From Bacillota bacterium (GTDB lineage: Bacteria > Bacillota > Clostridia > Lachnospirales > Cellulosilyticaceae), in assembly GCA_023457875.1 (NCBI GenBank), contig JAEXBC010000185.1, positions 1 to 6,858 of the forward strand: a stretch of 6,858 nucleotides of DNA, written 5' to 3'. Positions 1 through 5,201 of the stretch are shown in pieces (position 1 is the stretch's first letter; each line of letters opens with the position of its first letter). The notes under the pieces were generated by a model. The model did no database searches. It was given only the letters and a program-made list of their open reading frames with translations, and was not told the origin of the DNA. The translations under genes and the position numbers were made by a program.

Positions 1-135
1 GATACACAGTACAAACTTATCATTAGTGATATGACAGTAGGAGTTGTTAAATCAACGCTTTCAGGAAAACTTACTTTCTCTGTTGATTGTATGGCACAAC
101 CTCAAAAGGTAGAGATTAAAAAAATAAATAATTAA
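1..135 (+). CDS. C-terminal end of an unrecognised protein (partial)
   Basis: Frame 1 is open from the left edge to a TAA at 133-135 and encodes 44 residues ending in KKINN; the other two forward frames close within about 35 bases. A strong intrinsic terminator starts 5 bases after the stop, which supports this as a genuine gene end. The visible tail alternates hydrophobic and polar residues (YKLIISD, KLTFSVD), suggesting beta strands, and has one cysteine. I do not recognise a family, and the start lies outside the window. It is not the ClpC tail that often precedes radA in Firmicutes. Confidence 0.6.
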   Translation, partial: DTQYKLIISDMTVGVVKSTLSGKLTFSVDCMAQPQKVEIKKINN

Positions 136-140
136 GTCAT

Positions 141-180
141 AAAAATCACTTTAGGATGTTTTTCTAAAGTGATTTTTTAT
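141..180 (+). terminator. Rho-independent terminator of the left-edge gene
   Basis: A perfect 14-bp stem pairs 141-154 with 164-177 around a 9-base loop and runs into T residues at 173-178. It begins 5 bases after the stop codon at 135 and separates that gene from radA, so radA needs its own promoter downstream of it. Confidence 0.88.
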
Positions 181-212
181 TAGTAATTGTATGATTAAGC
201 CTTGGTTGGGTT

Positions 213-218
213 TATACT
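213..218 (+). promoter_or_regulatory. Possible -10 element for the radA homologue
   Basis: TATACT lies 36 bases before the radA start and after the preceding terminator, where a promoter is expected. No good -35 hexamer sits 16-18 bases upstream; the closest TTG-containing hexamer (TTGTAT, 187-192) would need a 20-base spacer. This is a weak call based mainly on position. Confidence 0.3.
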
Positions 219-253
219 ATAAAAAGACTTATATGATGAGGTGAGGAAGAAGC

Positions 254-1654
254 ATGGCAAAGGTAAAGCAAATTTTTGTGTGCACTAGTTGCGGTCAGGT
301 GTATTCAAAATGGCAGGGAAAATGTGATGCCTGCCGGGAATGGAATACAATAGAAGAGCAAAAGCCACAGCCAGAAAGAAAAAATACGGCAAGTACAAGA
401 AATAAAGAGGGCTTAAGCGTCAAAAGATTGGTGGAGGTTGAGGGAAGTACTTCGGAAAGAATCATAACAGGAATAGGCGAATTTAACCGGGTTATGGGAG
501 GGGGTATTGTAAAAGACTCCATGACCATTATTACGGCAAGACCAGGCGCGGGTAAGTCTACTTTGTTATTACAGGTTGCCCAAGATGTTGCTAGTCAAGG
601 GATGAATGTTCTTTATGCCTCGGGGGAAGAAAGTGATAGCCAAATTAAAAAACGTGCAGAAAGAATACTCAAAGAGATTCACCCTAATATATGGATTTAT
701 TCAGATGTAAGTATGAATACTGTATTAGCCCTTATTGAAGAAGTAGAAGCGGATCTTATCATTATTGATAGTATTCAAACCTTTATTATGGAGGAATATA
801 GTTCAAGGCCAGGAAGCCCTGTGCAAACCATGGAATGTGCCAATGCACTGCTTCAGGTATCTAAAAATAGTAGTAAACCAAGAGCAGTTATCATTGTAGG
901 GCAGATGACGAAGGATGATGAGATTGCTGGAGTAAGAGCCCTAGAGCATTTAGTGGATGCAGTCCTTATCATTGAAGGTGAAAGTGGGGAAGAATTAAGG
1001 GGTGTGATTGCTTCCAAGAATAGATTTGGTTCTACTGGAGAAGCCGCTTTTTTTGCCATGACAGAAGAGGGGATGGAGCCCATCGAAAATCCTTCAGAAT
1101 ATTTTATGACCCAAAGAAGTGAAAATGAGAAGGTTTCAGGTTCTGCACTAGCTGTACTTAGGGAAGGCACAAGGCCAATAATTGTTGAAATTGAGAGTTT
1201 GGTGAGTACTTCCTTTACACCTTACCCTGCACGTATCAGTGAGAATATGAAAAGAGAACAGCTTAATACCCTTATTTCAATTTTAGAGCAAAGGGGAAAA
1301 GTTCAACTTTATGATAAAAATGTTGTGGTAAAAACAACAGGGGGGATTAAGCTCAAAGAGCAAGCTGTTAACCTAGCCATAGCCATGAGCGTTGTTTCTT
1401 CTGAAAAGGGAAAAGCTATTTCAAATGACAGTGTATTTGTGGCGGATATTGGTCTTACAGGGGAACTGAAAAAAGTTCCTAATTTAGAGGCAAGACTCAA
1501 GGAGGCCGATAGAATGGGATATAAAAAAGCCTATGTGGCAAAAAATGCACTCAAAAGACAAGTTTCCTTTAATCATTTACAAATCATAGAAAAGAATACC
1601 TTAAGTGAAGTGATATGGGAGGTTTTTGAAGAGAAAAAAAACTTGCCATTTTAG
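254..1654 (+). CDS. radA: RadA/Sms-type DNA repair ATPase, divergent P-loop
   Basis: RadA is a DnaB-like hexameric ATPase/helicase that promotes branch migration in homologous recombination. This 466-residue product has the family architecture and usual length. A C4 zinc finger has Cys10, Cys13, Cys24 and Cys27. The RecA-like core has a Walker A at 95-102 (ARPGAGKS), a Walker B ending in Asp172, and the RadA signature KNRFG at 255-259. The C-terminal Lon-protease-like domain (about 300-460) carries GLTGE at 400-404. The start is supported by AGGTGAGG at 239-246, 7 bases upstream. Two deviations stand out: the first P-loop glycine of the usual GDPGIGKS is Ala95, giving a DnaB-like ARP, and the family's VGH(V)TK sequence reads VGQMTK at 215-220. 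It may be a paralogue of a canonical RadA encoded elsewhere. The family is certain; orthology is less so. Confidence 0.93.
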   Translation: MAKVKQIFVCTSCGQVYSKWQGKCDACREWNTIEEQKPQPERKNTASTRNKEGLSVKRLVEVEGSTSERIITGIGEFNRVMGGGIVKDSMTIITARPGAGKSTLLLQVAQDVASQGMNVLYASGEESDSQIKKRAERILKEIHPNIWIYSDVSMNTVLALIEEVEADLIIIDSIQTFIMEEYSSRPGSPVQTMECANALLQVSKNSSKPRAVIIVGQMTKDDEIAGVRALEHLVDAVLIIEGESGEELRGVIASKNRFGSTGEAAFFAMTEEGMEPIENPSEYFMTQRSENEKVSGSALAVLREGTRPIIVEIESLVSTSFTPYPARISENMKREQLNTLISILEQRGKVQLYDKNVVVKTTGGIKLKEQAVNLAIAMSVVSSEKGKAISNDSVFVADIGLTGELKKVPNLEARLKEADRMGYKKAYVAKNALKRQVSFNHLQIIEKNTLSEVIWEVFEEKKNLPF

Positions 1655-1666
1655 CAAGTTTTTATT
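1634..1666. terminator. Shared bidirectional terminator of radA and the Nudix gene
   Basis: A perfect 10-bp stem pairs 1637-1646 with 1654-1663 around a 7-base loop. An A-run (1634-1641) is on the left and a T-run on the right, so each strand ends its hairpin in U residues. It overlaps the last codons and TAG of radA (1652-1654) and the TAA of the minus-strand gene (1662-1664). The convergent genes are only 7 bases apart. Confidence 0.8.
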
Positions 1667-2141
1667 CAGTATGAACTTGACCTCGTTGATAGACCTCGTG
1701 ACCAATAAAACCGTTTTTTAAATCTTCCCAAAATTGTTTCTTGAAAACGGGTGGAAAAATGGGGATACCAGAACTTTTAAGCTCCTGTTCAGAAATAAAG
1801 CGGCATTCTTTGATATATTGAACAGGCACCTCTGGATCTAAGCCCATTTTTAAGTCTTCAATATTGTCGATAGTGGTTAGAAAAAACATACCCAGATGAT
1901 GGGTATTAATGGTATAGTCAACATATTCACTCATATAAATAAGCTGCATGGGCCTACAATTGACATTACATTCTTCAAGCACCTCACGAACAATGGTATC
2001 AATAACACTCTCCTCAGGCTCCATTCCGCCACCTGGTAATGTCCACCATTCAAAGCCGGTGTGAGGATCCTTTTGACGGAGAACCAATAGTTCATTTTGT
2101 TCATTCAGAATAATGGCTGCCGCCCTTGGTCTTAGGTTCAT
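1662..2141 (-). CDS. Nudix hydrolase
   Basis: Nudix enzymes hydrolyse nucleoside diphosphates linked to another moiety, including oxidised nucleotides and sugar or cofactor derivatives. From the chosen start the product has 159 residues. The Nudix box spans 38-60: Gly38, Glu44, Arg52-Glu53 and Glu56-Glu57 match GX5EX7REUXEEXGU, with Asn59 in place of the late glycine. TLPGGG just before it is typical of the fold. The reading frame extends 13 codons further upstream to 2180, but the internal ATG at 2139-2141 is preceded by GAGGAGG only 5 bases away, so I take that start. The C-terminal part (EVPVQYIKECRFI) resembles the substrate-facing segment of ADP-ribose/MutT-like members, but substrate cannot be assigned. 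It follows the 2215-2613 gene by 73 bases on the same strand and may be cotranscribed with it. Confidence 0.92.
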   Translation of the reverse strand: MNLRPRAAAIILNEQNELLVLRQKDPHTGFEWWTLPGGGMEPEESVIDTIVREVLEECNVNCRPMQLIYMSEYVDYTINTHHLGMFFLTTIDNIEDLKMGLDPEVPVQYIKECRFISEQELKSSGIPIFPPVFKKQFWEDLKNGFIGHEVYQRGQVHTE

Positions 2142-2146
2142 AAAAA

Positions 2147-2153
2147 CCTCCTC
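2147..2153 (-). promoter_or_regulatory. Ribosome binding site fixing the Nudix start
   Basis: On the minus strand this reads GAGGAGG, 5 bases before the ATG at 2141. The longer frame starting at 2180 has no comparable site, which decides the start. Confidence 0.85.
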
Positions 2154-2214
2154 TTGCTCTATTTTTCTATTTACTAGCAATTGTATAGGACACTAGCAAA
2201 TGCATATCGTAAAT

Positions 2215-2613
2215 TTATCTTAAAGAAAATTTTCCTAATAACTCAGTGCGATATTGTTCTTTTTGCAAAATATCAGAGAGTGAAAGATTAAAAGTATTTG
2301 CAATGGCACCCATGTAAAATAGAACACGGCCTAATTCCTTTTCAATCATTTCTTGACATTGAGGACAAAGATTACCAGATACATGAGTGGTCATCAGTTT
2401 CTTGATTTCTTCTATAGAGACATCTTCATCAAAGGTATAGGGTTGTTTATGGGCATCTATTGTAATACAGCCACAGGTGGTTGCTGCTTTAGAAATAGCA
2501 CGGCATAAATGGGTACACGCATCTTGAAGTTTGGTTGTTTGGTCTAATATACTTTTATTTCTAATAAGAATACTATCAATAAAGGTTTGAAAGTTATCTA
2601 ATTCTGCTGCCAT
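2215..2613 (-). CDS. Conserved clostridial cysteine-containing protein (DUF1573-labelled type), MazG-like C-terminus
   Basis: The 132-residue product looks like a ~130-aa Clostridia protein often labelled DUF1573; function is unknown to me. The N-terminal part (FQTFIDSILIRNKSILDQTTKLQD) is predicted helical. Cysteines occur at 33 and 37, in a CGC at 47-49 and in a CPQC at 83-86, so CGC plus CPQC could form a metal or redox site. The helix at 90-118 (EKELGRVLFYMGAIAN, then LSLSDIL) resembles the second helical segment of MazG-type NTP pyrophosphohydrolases. The acidic ExxD motif expected there is E-L-G-R (93-96), so MazG catalysis is doubtful. AAGGAGA 5 bases before the ATG supports the start. 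Family recall is fair; the MazG resemblance is inference. Confidence 0.72.
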   Translation of the reverse strand: MAAELDNFQTFIDSILIRNKSILDQTTKLQDACTHLCRAISKAATTCGCITIDAHKQPYTFDEDVSIEEIKKLMTTHVSGNLCPQCQEMIEKELGRVLFYMGAIANTFNLSLSDILQKEQYRTELLGKFSLR

Positions 2614-2645
2614 ATTTATCTCCTTCTATTTGGAATTACTACTTT

Positions 2646-2654
2646 ATTATAACA
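2646..2654 (-). promoter_or_regulatory. Extended -10 promoter for the minus-strand 2613 gene
   Basis: Read on the minus strand this is TGTTATAAT, a perfect extended -10 (TGnTATAAT), 32 bases upstream of the start codon at 2613. The -35 region is only AT-rich (for example TTTATT at a 17-base spacing), as is common for extended -10 promoters. Confidence 0.55.
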
Positions 2655-2766
2655 TATGGAACATTTATAATAAACAAAAAGAATATGTAAATAATAAACT
2701 ATAATAAGTGTAAGGTTGTATTTTTTTATAAAATAAGTTAAATTAAACTATATGTAAACTTAGATA

Positions 2767-2795
2767 TGTACAAAAAGTAAAAAAGTTGATATAAT
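2767..2795 (+). promoter_or_regulatory. Promoter for the YgjP-like gene
   Basis: TGTACA (2767-2772) is separated by 17 bases from a perfect TATAAT (2790-2795), which also carries an extended -10 TG at 2787-2788. The start codon is at 2856, leaving a leader of roughly 50 bases. The remaining part of the 242-bp divergent region (2655-2766) is very AT-rich with further chance TATAAT strings; I see no gene in it. Confidence 0.65.
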
Positions 2796-2855
2796 TAGAA
2801 TGTTGTTCTAAGACATATATATGCTTGATCAGTAATTTAAAAAGGGGTATTAATA

Positions 2856-3545
2856 ATGAAACTTAACTTTGATTACAAAGGTACCAAGATAACTTATGAG
2901 TTAACCTATAAAAGAACCAATGCAATATCCATTAAGGTGAGTGAGGGCAAGGTGATTGTTGTTGCACCAAGAGGCACGTCTGTTTATGCTGTCATGGATA
3001 AGGTAAAAGGAAATGCACCGTGGATTATTCGCGAGTTATATGGCAGTGTACCTGTAAAAGGAGAAGTTAAACTTTTAGAACAGTATACGTATTTAGGAAA
3101 GAACTATAAGCTAGAAATAGTGACAGATTCCCAAAGTAGTGAAATCAAGGTGAAGATGGCGAGAGGTAAGTTTATTGTAGAAACCTACACAGACTCACCA
3201 GTTCTTATACGAGAAGCCATTATAGAATGGTATACGCAAAAACTTCAAGCAAAAATTAAAGAAAGATTAAAAGCCTATCAGGATACTTTTACCAAAAAGC
3301 CAGAGGCTATTAATATTGTAGATCATAGCTCTATTTTATTCCAATTAAATGAGAAGGAAATCATTGCAAATGTCAGAGTTGGTTTAATGCCTGCAGAAGT
3401 AATAGACTATATTTTAGTGCGTAGCTTAAGTCGTATAAATAGTTCTAAACAAGAAGAAGAGGAAGCAAAAGTTTCTGAAGTTCTTCCAACGGCAGAGAAG
3501 AGTAGGCTGTGGTTAGAAGAAAACATGAATAAGTTAATGCTGTAA
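2856..3545 (+). CDS. YgjP-like (M48/DUF45-type) metallopeptidase homologue lacking catalytic residues
   Basis: The 229-residue product follows the YgjP/DUF45 pattern: an N-terminal half with KRTNAISIKVSEGKVIVVAP (19-38), a WII helix near 56-58 and YLGKNYKLEI (79-88), then a helical linker with EWYTQKL (124-130). The C-terminal half has the catalytic-domain framework (N172, P179, EVIDYI at 181-186, RLWL near 217-220). Active members have WGSC and HELxH followed by a third His. Here the HELxH position reads RSLSR (189-193), the expected third ligand aligns with Gln199, and WGSC is not recognisable. I infer a pseudoenzyme, perhaps a binding protein. The frame is intact, and AAGGGG lies 8 bases before the ATG. 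A strong promoter precedes it and a terminator follows, so it is a single-gene unit. Family assignment is good; role is unknown. Confidence 0.8.
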   Translation: MKLNFDYKGTKITYELTYKRTNAISIKVSEGKVIVVAPRGTSVYAVMDKVKGNAPWIIRELYGSVPVKGEVKLLEQYTYLGKNYKLEIVTDSQSSEIKVKMARGKFIVETYTDSPVLIREAIIEWYTQKLQAKIKERLKAYQDTFTKKPEAINIVDHSSILFQLNEKEIIANVRVGLMPAEVIDYILVRSLSRINSSKQEEEEAKVSEVLPTAEKSRLWLEENMNKLML

Positions 3546-3558
3546 GCTTTGCTTACTG

Positions 3559-3602
3559 AAGCCTTTCAATTACTTGATTATCAAGAATTGAGAGGCTTTT
3601 GT
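3559..3602 (+). terminator. Rho-independent terminator of the YgjP-like gene
   Basis: A long hairpin pairs 3561-3571 with 3586-3596 (one G-U pair) and 3573-3577 with 3581-3585, with one bulged A at 3572 and a 3-base loop. T residues at 3597-3600 follow. It starts 13 bases after the stop codon at 3545. Confidence 0.85.
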
Positions 3603-3620
3603 TATGACTAAAGTAAAATG

Positions 3621-3660
3621 GCTTGTTTAATATGACACGCTATTGTCAAATTTAACAAGC
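3621..3660. repeat. 40-bp imperfect palindrome upstream of the GyrI-like gene
   Basis: Outer arms GCTTGTTTAA (3621-3630) and TTTAACAAGC (3651-3660) enclose inner arms TGACA (3633-3637) and TGTCA (3644-3648), all symmetric about 3640/3641. Fifteen of 17 opposed positions pair, leaving a 6-base centre. It is not followed by a T-run, so it is not a standard terminator. A TATAAT abuts it at 3661-3666. An operator or a structured leader are both possible. Confidence 0.6.
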
Positions 3661-3666
3661 TATAAT
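3661..3666 (+). promoter_or_regulatory. Possible -10 element for the GyrI-like gene
   Basis: A perfect TATAAT lies 33 bases before the ATG at 3700 and directly abuts the palindrome at 3621-3660. The hexamer 17 bases upstream (CGCTAT) is the palindrome centre and a poor -35, so the promoter would depend on an activator or be occluded by a repressor bound there. Confidence 0.4.
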
Positions 3667-3685
3667 GTGATTATCAAATCAAAGA

Positions 3686-3692
3686 AAGAGGT
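3686..3692 (+). promoter_or_regulatory. Ribosome binding site fixing the GyrI-like start
   Basis: AAGAGGT lies 7 bases before the ATG at 3700. The frame is open back to a TTG at 3643, but that codon sits inside the palindrome and has no ribosome binding site. Confidence 0.7.
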
Positions 3693-3699
3693 AGTCACT

Positions 3700-4140
3700 A
3701 TGGATTATGAAATCGTAACACTTGAAAAAAAGCTTATTGTTGGAATTACAGCAAGAACAGGGAATAATGATCCCGATTGCTTAAAAATTATCGGTAGCTT
3801 ATGGAAGGATTTTATGGAAGGCGGCATTGGCTCATCAATAAAAAATAGGTTAGATAAATATATTATTGCCCTTTACTCAAACTATGATGAAACATCATAT
3901 GATGTAACAGTGGGCGCGCAGGTGTCAAAAAATGAGAATATGGAGCTTTCTCTAAAAACAATACCTGAAGGAAAATATGCAGTGTTTCATATTAAGGGTG
4001 ATGTTGTAACCGACGTTTCTAATGCATGGAACGAAATATGGGCTATGTCACTCGAAAGAAGCTTTACAGGAGATTTTGAAGAATATCTCAGTAATGAAAA
4101 CGGAGTTTCAGAAATAGATATTTACATTGCGCTAAAATAA
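3700..4140 (+). CDS. Stand-alone GyrI-like effector-binding domain protein
   Basis: The 146-residue product is a single GyrI-like/AraC-effector-binding (SHS2) domain, the fold that binds hydrophobic small molecules in BmrR- and Rob-type regulators or, in GyrI/SbmC, protects gyrase. Visible hallmarks are an opening strand with KLIVGITART (11-20), the family loop IPEGKYAVFHIKG (88-100), a helix with Trp110 and Trp114, FEEY (126-129) and a closing strand SEIDIYI (137-143). There is no helix-turn-helix, so it is not itself a DNA-binding regulator. Likely roles are ligand sequestration, hydrolysis (some family members hydrolyse xenobiotics) or partnership with a regulator. The gene stands alone between two hairpins. 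The start is set by AAGAGGT and ATG at 3700. Family is confident; function is open. Confidence 0.86.
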   Translation: MDYEIVTLEKKLIVGITARTGNNDPDCLKIIGSLWKDFMEGGIGSSIKNRLDKYIIALYSNYDETSYDVTVGAQVSKNENMELSLKTIPEGKYAVFHIKGDVVTDVSNAWNEIWAMSLERSFTGDFEEYLSNENGVSEIDIYIALK

Positions 4141-4210
4141 AAATATATAACTCATGAGATTTTTTGAGAAAAAAGTTCCTTAAATTTCTAAATGAAAAAG
4201 CTAAGTATCG

Positions 4211-4255
4211 ATAATGTCATCCGTCCAATTATAAAACGGATGGCATTATTGTATT
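4211..4255 (+). terminator. Hairpin, probable terminator after the GyrI-like gene
   Basis: A 14-bp stem (one G-U pair) joins 4211-4224 to 4236-4249 around an 11-base loop. The following tract (TTGTATTATA) is T-rich but interrupted, so termination may be inefficient. The stretch 4141-4337 otherwise shows no gene; a clear promoter for the next gene is not apparent in it. Confidence 0.6.
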
Positions 4256-4337
4256 ATACTTACGTTGATATTAATACTAGCGGGTATTTAGTCGATAAAT
4301 ATATCAGAAAATTTTAATTTAGAGGAGGAGTGAAACG

Positions 4338-4760
4338 ATGAATGAGATGGTTGATAAAAGTGGTATGTTTAAGGACTTTAATTTTAAGTTGGTTGTCATT
4401 AGTAGTATTTTAGAAAAAGAACCAAGTTTTGAGGAAGAACTCATAGAACTGAGAAAAAAGTATGTTGCCCCCTATGAATGGTATGTGGGTAATGATTTAA
4501 TAGAAGAGATGGTATCTTATTTTGAAGAACTAAGGTTAACAGAAGAGGATTTAGAGAAGGTAACGGAGATATGCTTTGATGGAGGAGAAGAAATCTATAT
4601 GTTACTGCAGCCTGATTGGGGTGGTGATTCTGATATCTTCGATGTAACAAGTGTGGAAGGATTTGAAGTGCTCAAGAATCTAAAGCGCGTTGATTATATT
4701 TCTATGTGCGAACCAGAATTAATGGAAGCATTCACACAGAAGGGAATAGAAGTTTTTTAA
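4338..4760 (+). CDS. Acidic conserved protein, DUF6892-like
   Basis: The 140-residue product is strongly acidic and lacks a signal peptide or membrane segment, so it should be cytoplasmic. The opening FKDFNFKLVVISSIL (11-25), the central VTEICFDGGEEIYMLLQPDW (75-94) and the closing segment in which Leu- and Val-rich strands follow (FEVLKNLKRVDYISM, 109-123) recall the DUF6892 family. I associate those with contact-toxin immunity-like or SMI1/KNR4-neighbourhood proteins, but only from memory. No catalytic motif is evident. GGAGGAG lies 7 bases before the ATG, a strong start. Its stop is 29 bases before the ArsC/Spx-like gene with no terminator between, so the two are likely cotranscribed. No toxin gene is adjacent, which weakens an immunity reading. 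Confidence 0.7.
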   Translation: MNEMVDKSGMFKDFNFKLVVISSILEKEPSFEEELIELRKKYVAPYEWYVGNDLIEEMVSYFEELRLTEEDLEKVTEICFDGGEEIYMLLQPDWGGDSDIFDVTSVEGFEVLKNLKRVDYISMCEPELMEAFTQKGIEVF

Positions 4761-4777
4761 ATAAATCGTGTACTAAG

Positions 4778-4784
4778 AAGGGAG
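4778..4784 (+). promoter_or_regulatory. Ribosome binding site fixing the ArsC/Spx-like start
   Basis: AAGGGAG lies 5 bases before the ATG at 4790. The frame is open upstream to 4706, but that extension overlaps the preceding gene by 55 bases and would add residues with no place in the thioredoxin-like fold. Confidence 0.8.
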
Positions 4785-4789
4785 AAAAA

Positions 4790-5140
4790 ATGAAATTCAT
4801 CTATTATCCAAAATGCACCACCTGTCAAAAAGCAAAAAAATGGCTTGATACTAACAAGCTTGTCTATGAGGAAAGGAATATCAAAGAAAATAATCCAACC
4901 TATGAAGAGTTATCCCAGTGGTATAAGAAAAGTGGACTTTCCCTTAAGAAGTTCTTCAATACAAGTGGGCTACTTTATAAATCTATGAACCTTAAGGATA
5001 AGCTTCCCCAAATGAGTGAAGAGGAGCAGCTGAAACTTCTTGCAACAGATGGAATGCTTGTAAAACGTCCTATTCTGGTTAAAGAAGATGGGGTGTTTCT
5101 AGGATTTAAGGAATCTGAATGGGAAAGCCTAAAAGGATAA
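4790..5140 (+). CDS. ArsC/Spx-family thioredoxin-fold protein
   Basis: The 116-residue product belongs to the arsenate reductase/Spx/MgsR family. It begins with a beta strand and YPKCTTCQKAKKWL (6-19), giving a CxxC at Cys9 and Cys12 at the start of helix 1. It continues with FFNTSGLLYKSMNLKDKL (55-72) and KRPILV (92-97), whose Arg93 matches the conserved arginine of the family, and ends with the usual FLGFKESEW strand-helix. Length is typical. The CxxC suits a thiol-disulfide sensor or a reductase of the YusI/YffB kind. True Spx proteins bind the RNA polymerase alpha subunit, which cannot be judged here. No arsenic resistance genes are nearby, so an arsenate role is not supported. It lies 29 bases after the DUF6892-like gene, probably in the same transcript. 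Confidence 0.88.
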   Translation: MKFIYYPKCTTCQKAKKWLDTNKLVYEERNIKENNPTYEELSQWYKKSGLSLKKFFNTSGLLYKSMNLKDKLPQMSEEEQLKLLATDGMLVKRPILVKEDGVFLGFKESEWESLKG

Positions 5141-5151
5141 GCAAAGAATTT

Positions 5152-5185
5152 ACACCTAAATGCTATGAGTTTAGGTGTTATTTTA
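5152..5185 (+). terminator. Terminator-like hairpin between the ArsC/Spx-like and GNAT genes
   Basis: A 9-bp perfect stem joins 5152-5160 to 5170-5178 around a 9-base loop, followed by TATTTTAT. It begins 11 bases after the stop at 5140 and ends only a few bases before the next ribosome binding site. The GNAT-WYL pair has no obvious promoter after it, so partial readthrough is likely. Confidence 0.6.
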
Positions 5186-5187
5186 TG

Positions 5188-5194
5188 AGGGGAG
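5188..5194 (+). promoter_or_regulatory. Ribosome binding site fixing a TTG start for the GNAT gene
   Basis: AGGGGAG lies 7 bases before TTG at 5202-5204. The alternative GTG at 5175 falls inside the hairpin arm and has no such site. Confidence 0.75.
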
Positions 5195-5201
5195 AAGCAT
5201 A

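Noticed and set aside
853..1170. Open frame on the minus strand inside radA
   Set aside because: It lies wholly antisense to a well-supported radA, has no convincing ribosome binding site, and its translation is low-complexity (Ser/Leu/Pro-rich) as expected of a shadow frame. The same applies to 295-528 and 1309-1500.
2142..2180. Thirteen-codon N-terminal extension of the Nudix protein
   Set aside because: The internal ATG at 2141 has a GAGGAGG at 5 bases, while the extension covers that site and has none of its own.
2796..2810. LexA/SOS box in front of the YgjP-like gene
   Set aside because: The sequence is GAA-N5-TTC with one arm GAAT, not the 12-base GAAC-N4-GTTC expected in Firmicutes.
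3643..3699. TTG start extending the GyrI-like protein by 19 residues
   Set aside because: The TTG lies in the palindrome with no ribosome binding site; ATG 3700 has AAGAGGT at 7 bases and matches the usual start of the domain.
4338..4760. Toxin-immunity pair
   Set aside because: The DUF6892-like protein looks immunity-like, but neither neighbour resembles a toxin or a secreted effector, so no pair can be claimed.
4706..4789. Upstream start of the ArsC/Spx-like frame overlapping the DUF6892-like gene
   Set aside because: The ArsC/Spx fold begins with the MKFIYYPKC strand at 4790, which has its own ribosome binding site; the extension is the out-of-frame end of the previous gene.
4790..5140. 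Arsenic resistance locus
   Set aside because: Only an ArsC/Spx-fold protein is present; no ArsR, ArsB/Acr3 or ArsA-like gene lies nearby, and the CTTC motif fits Spx/YusI-like thiol proteins equally well.
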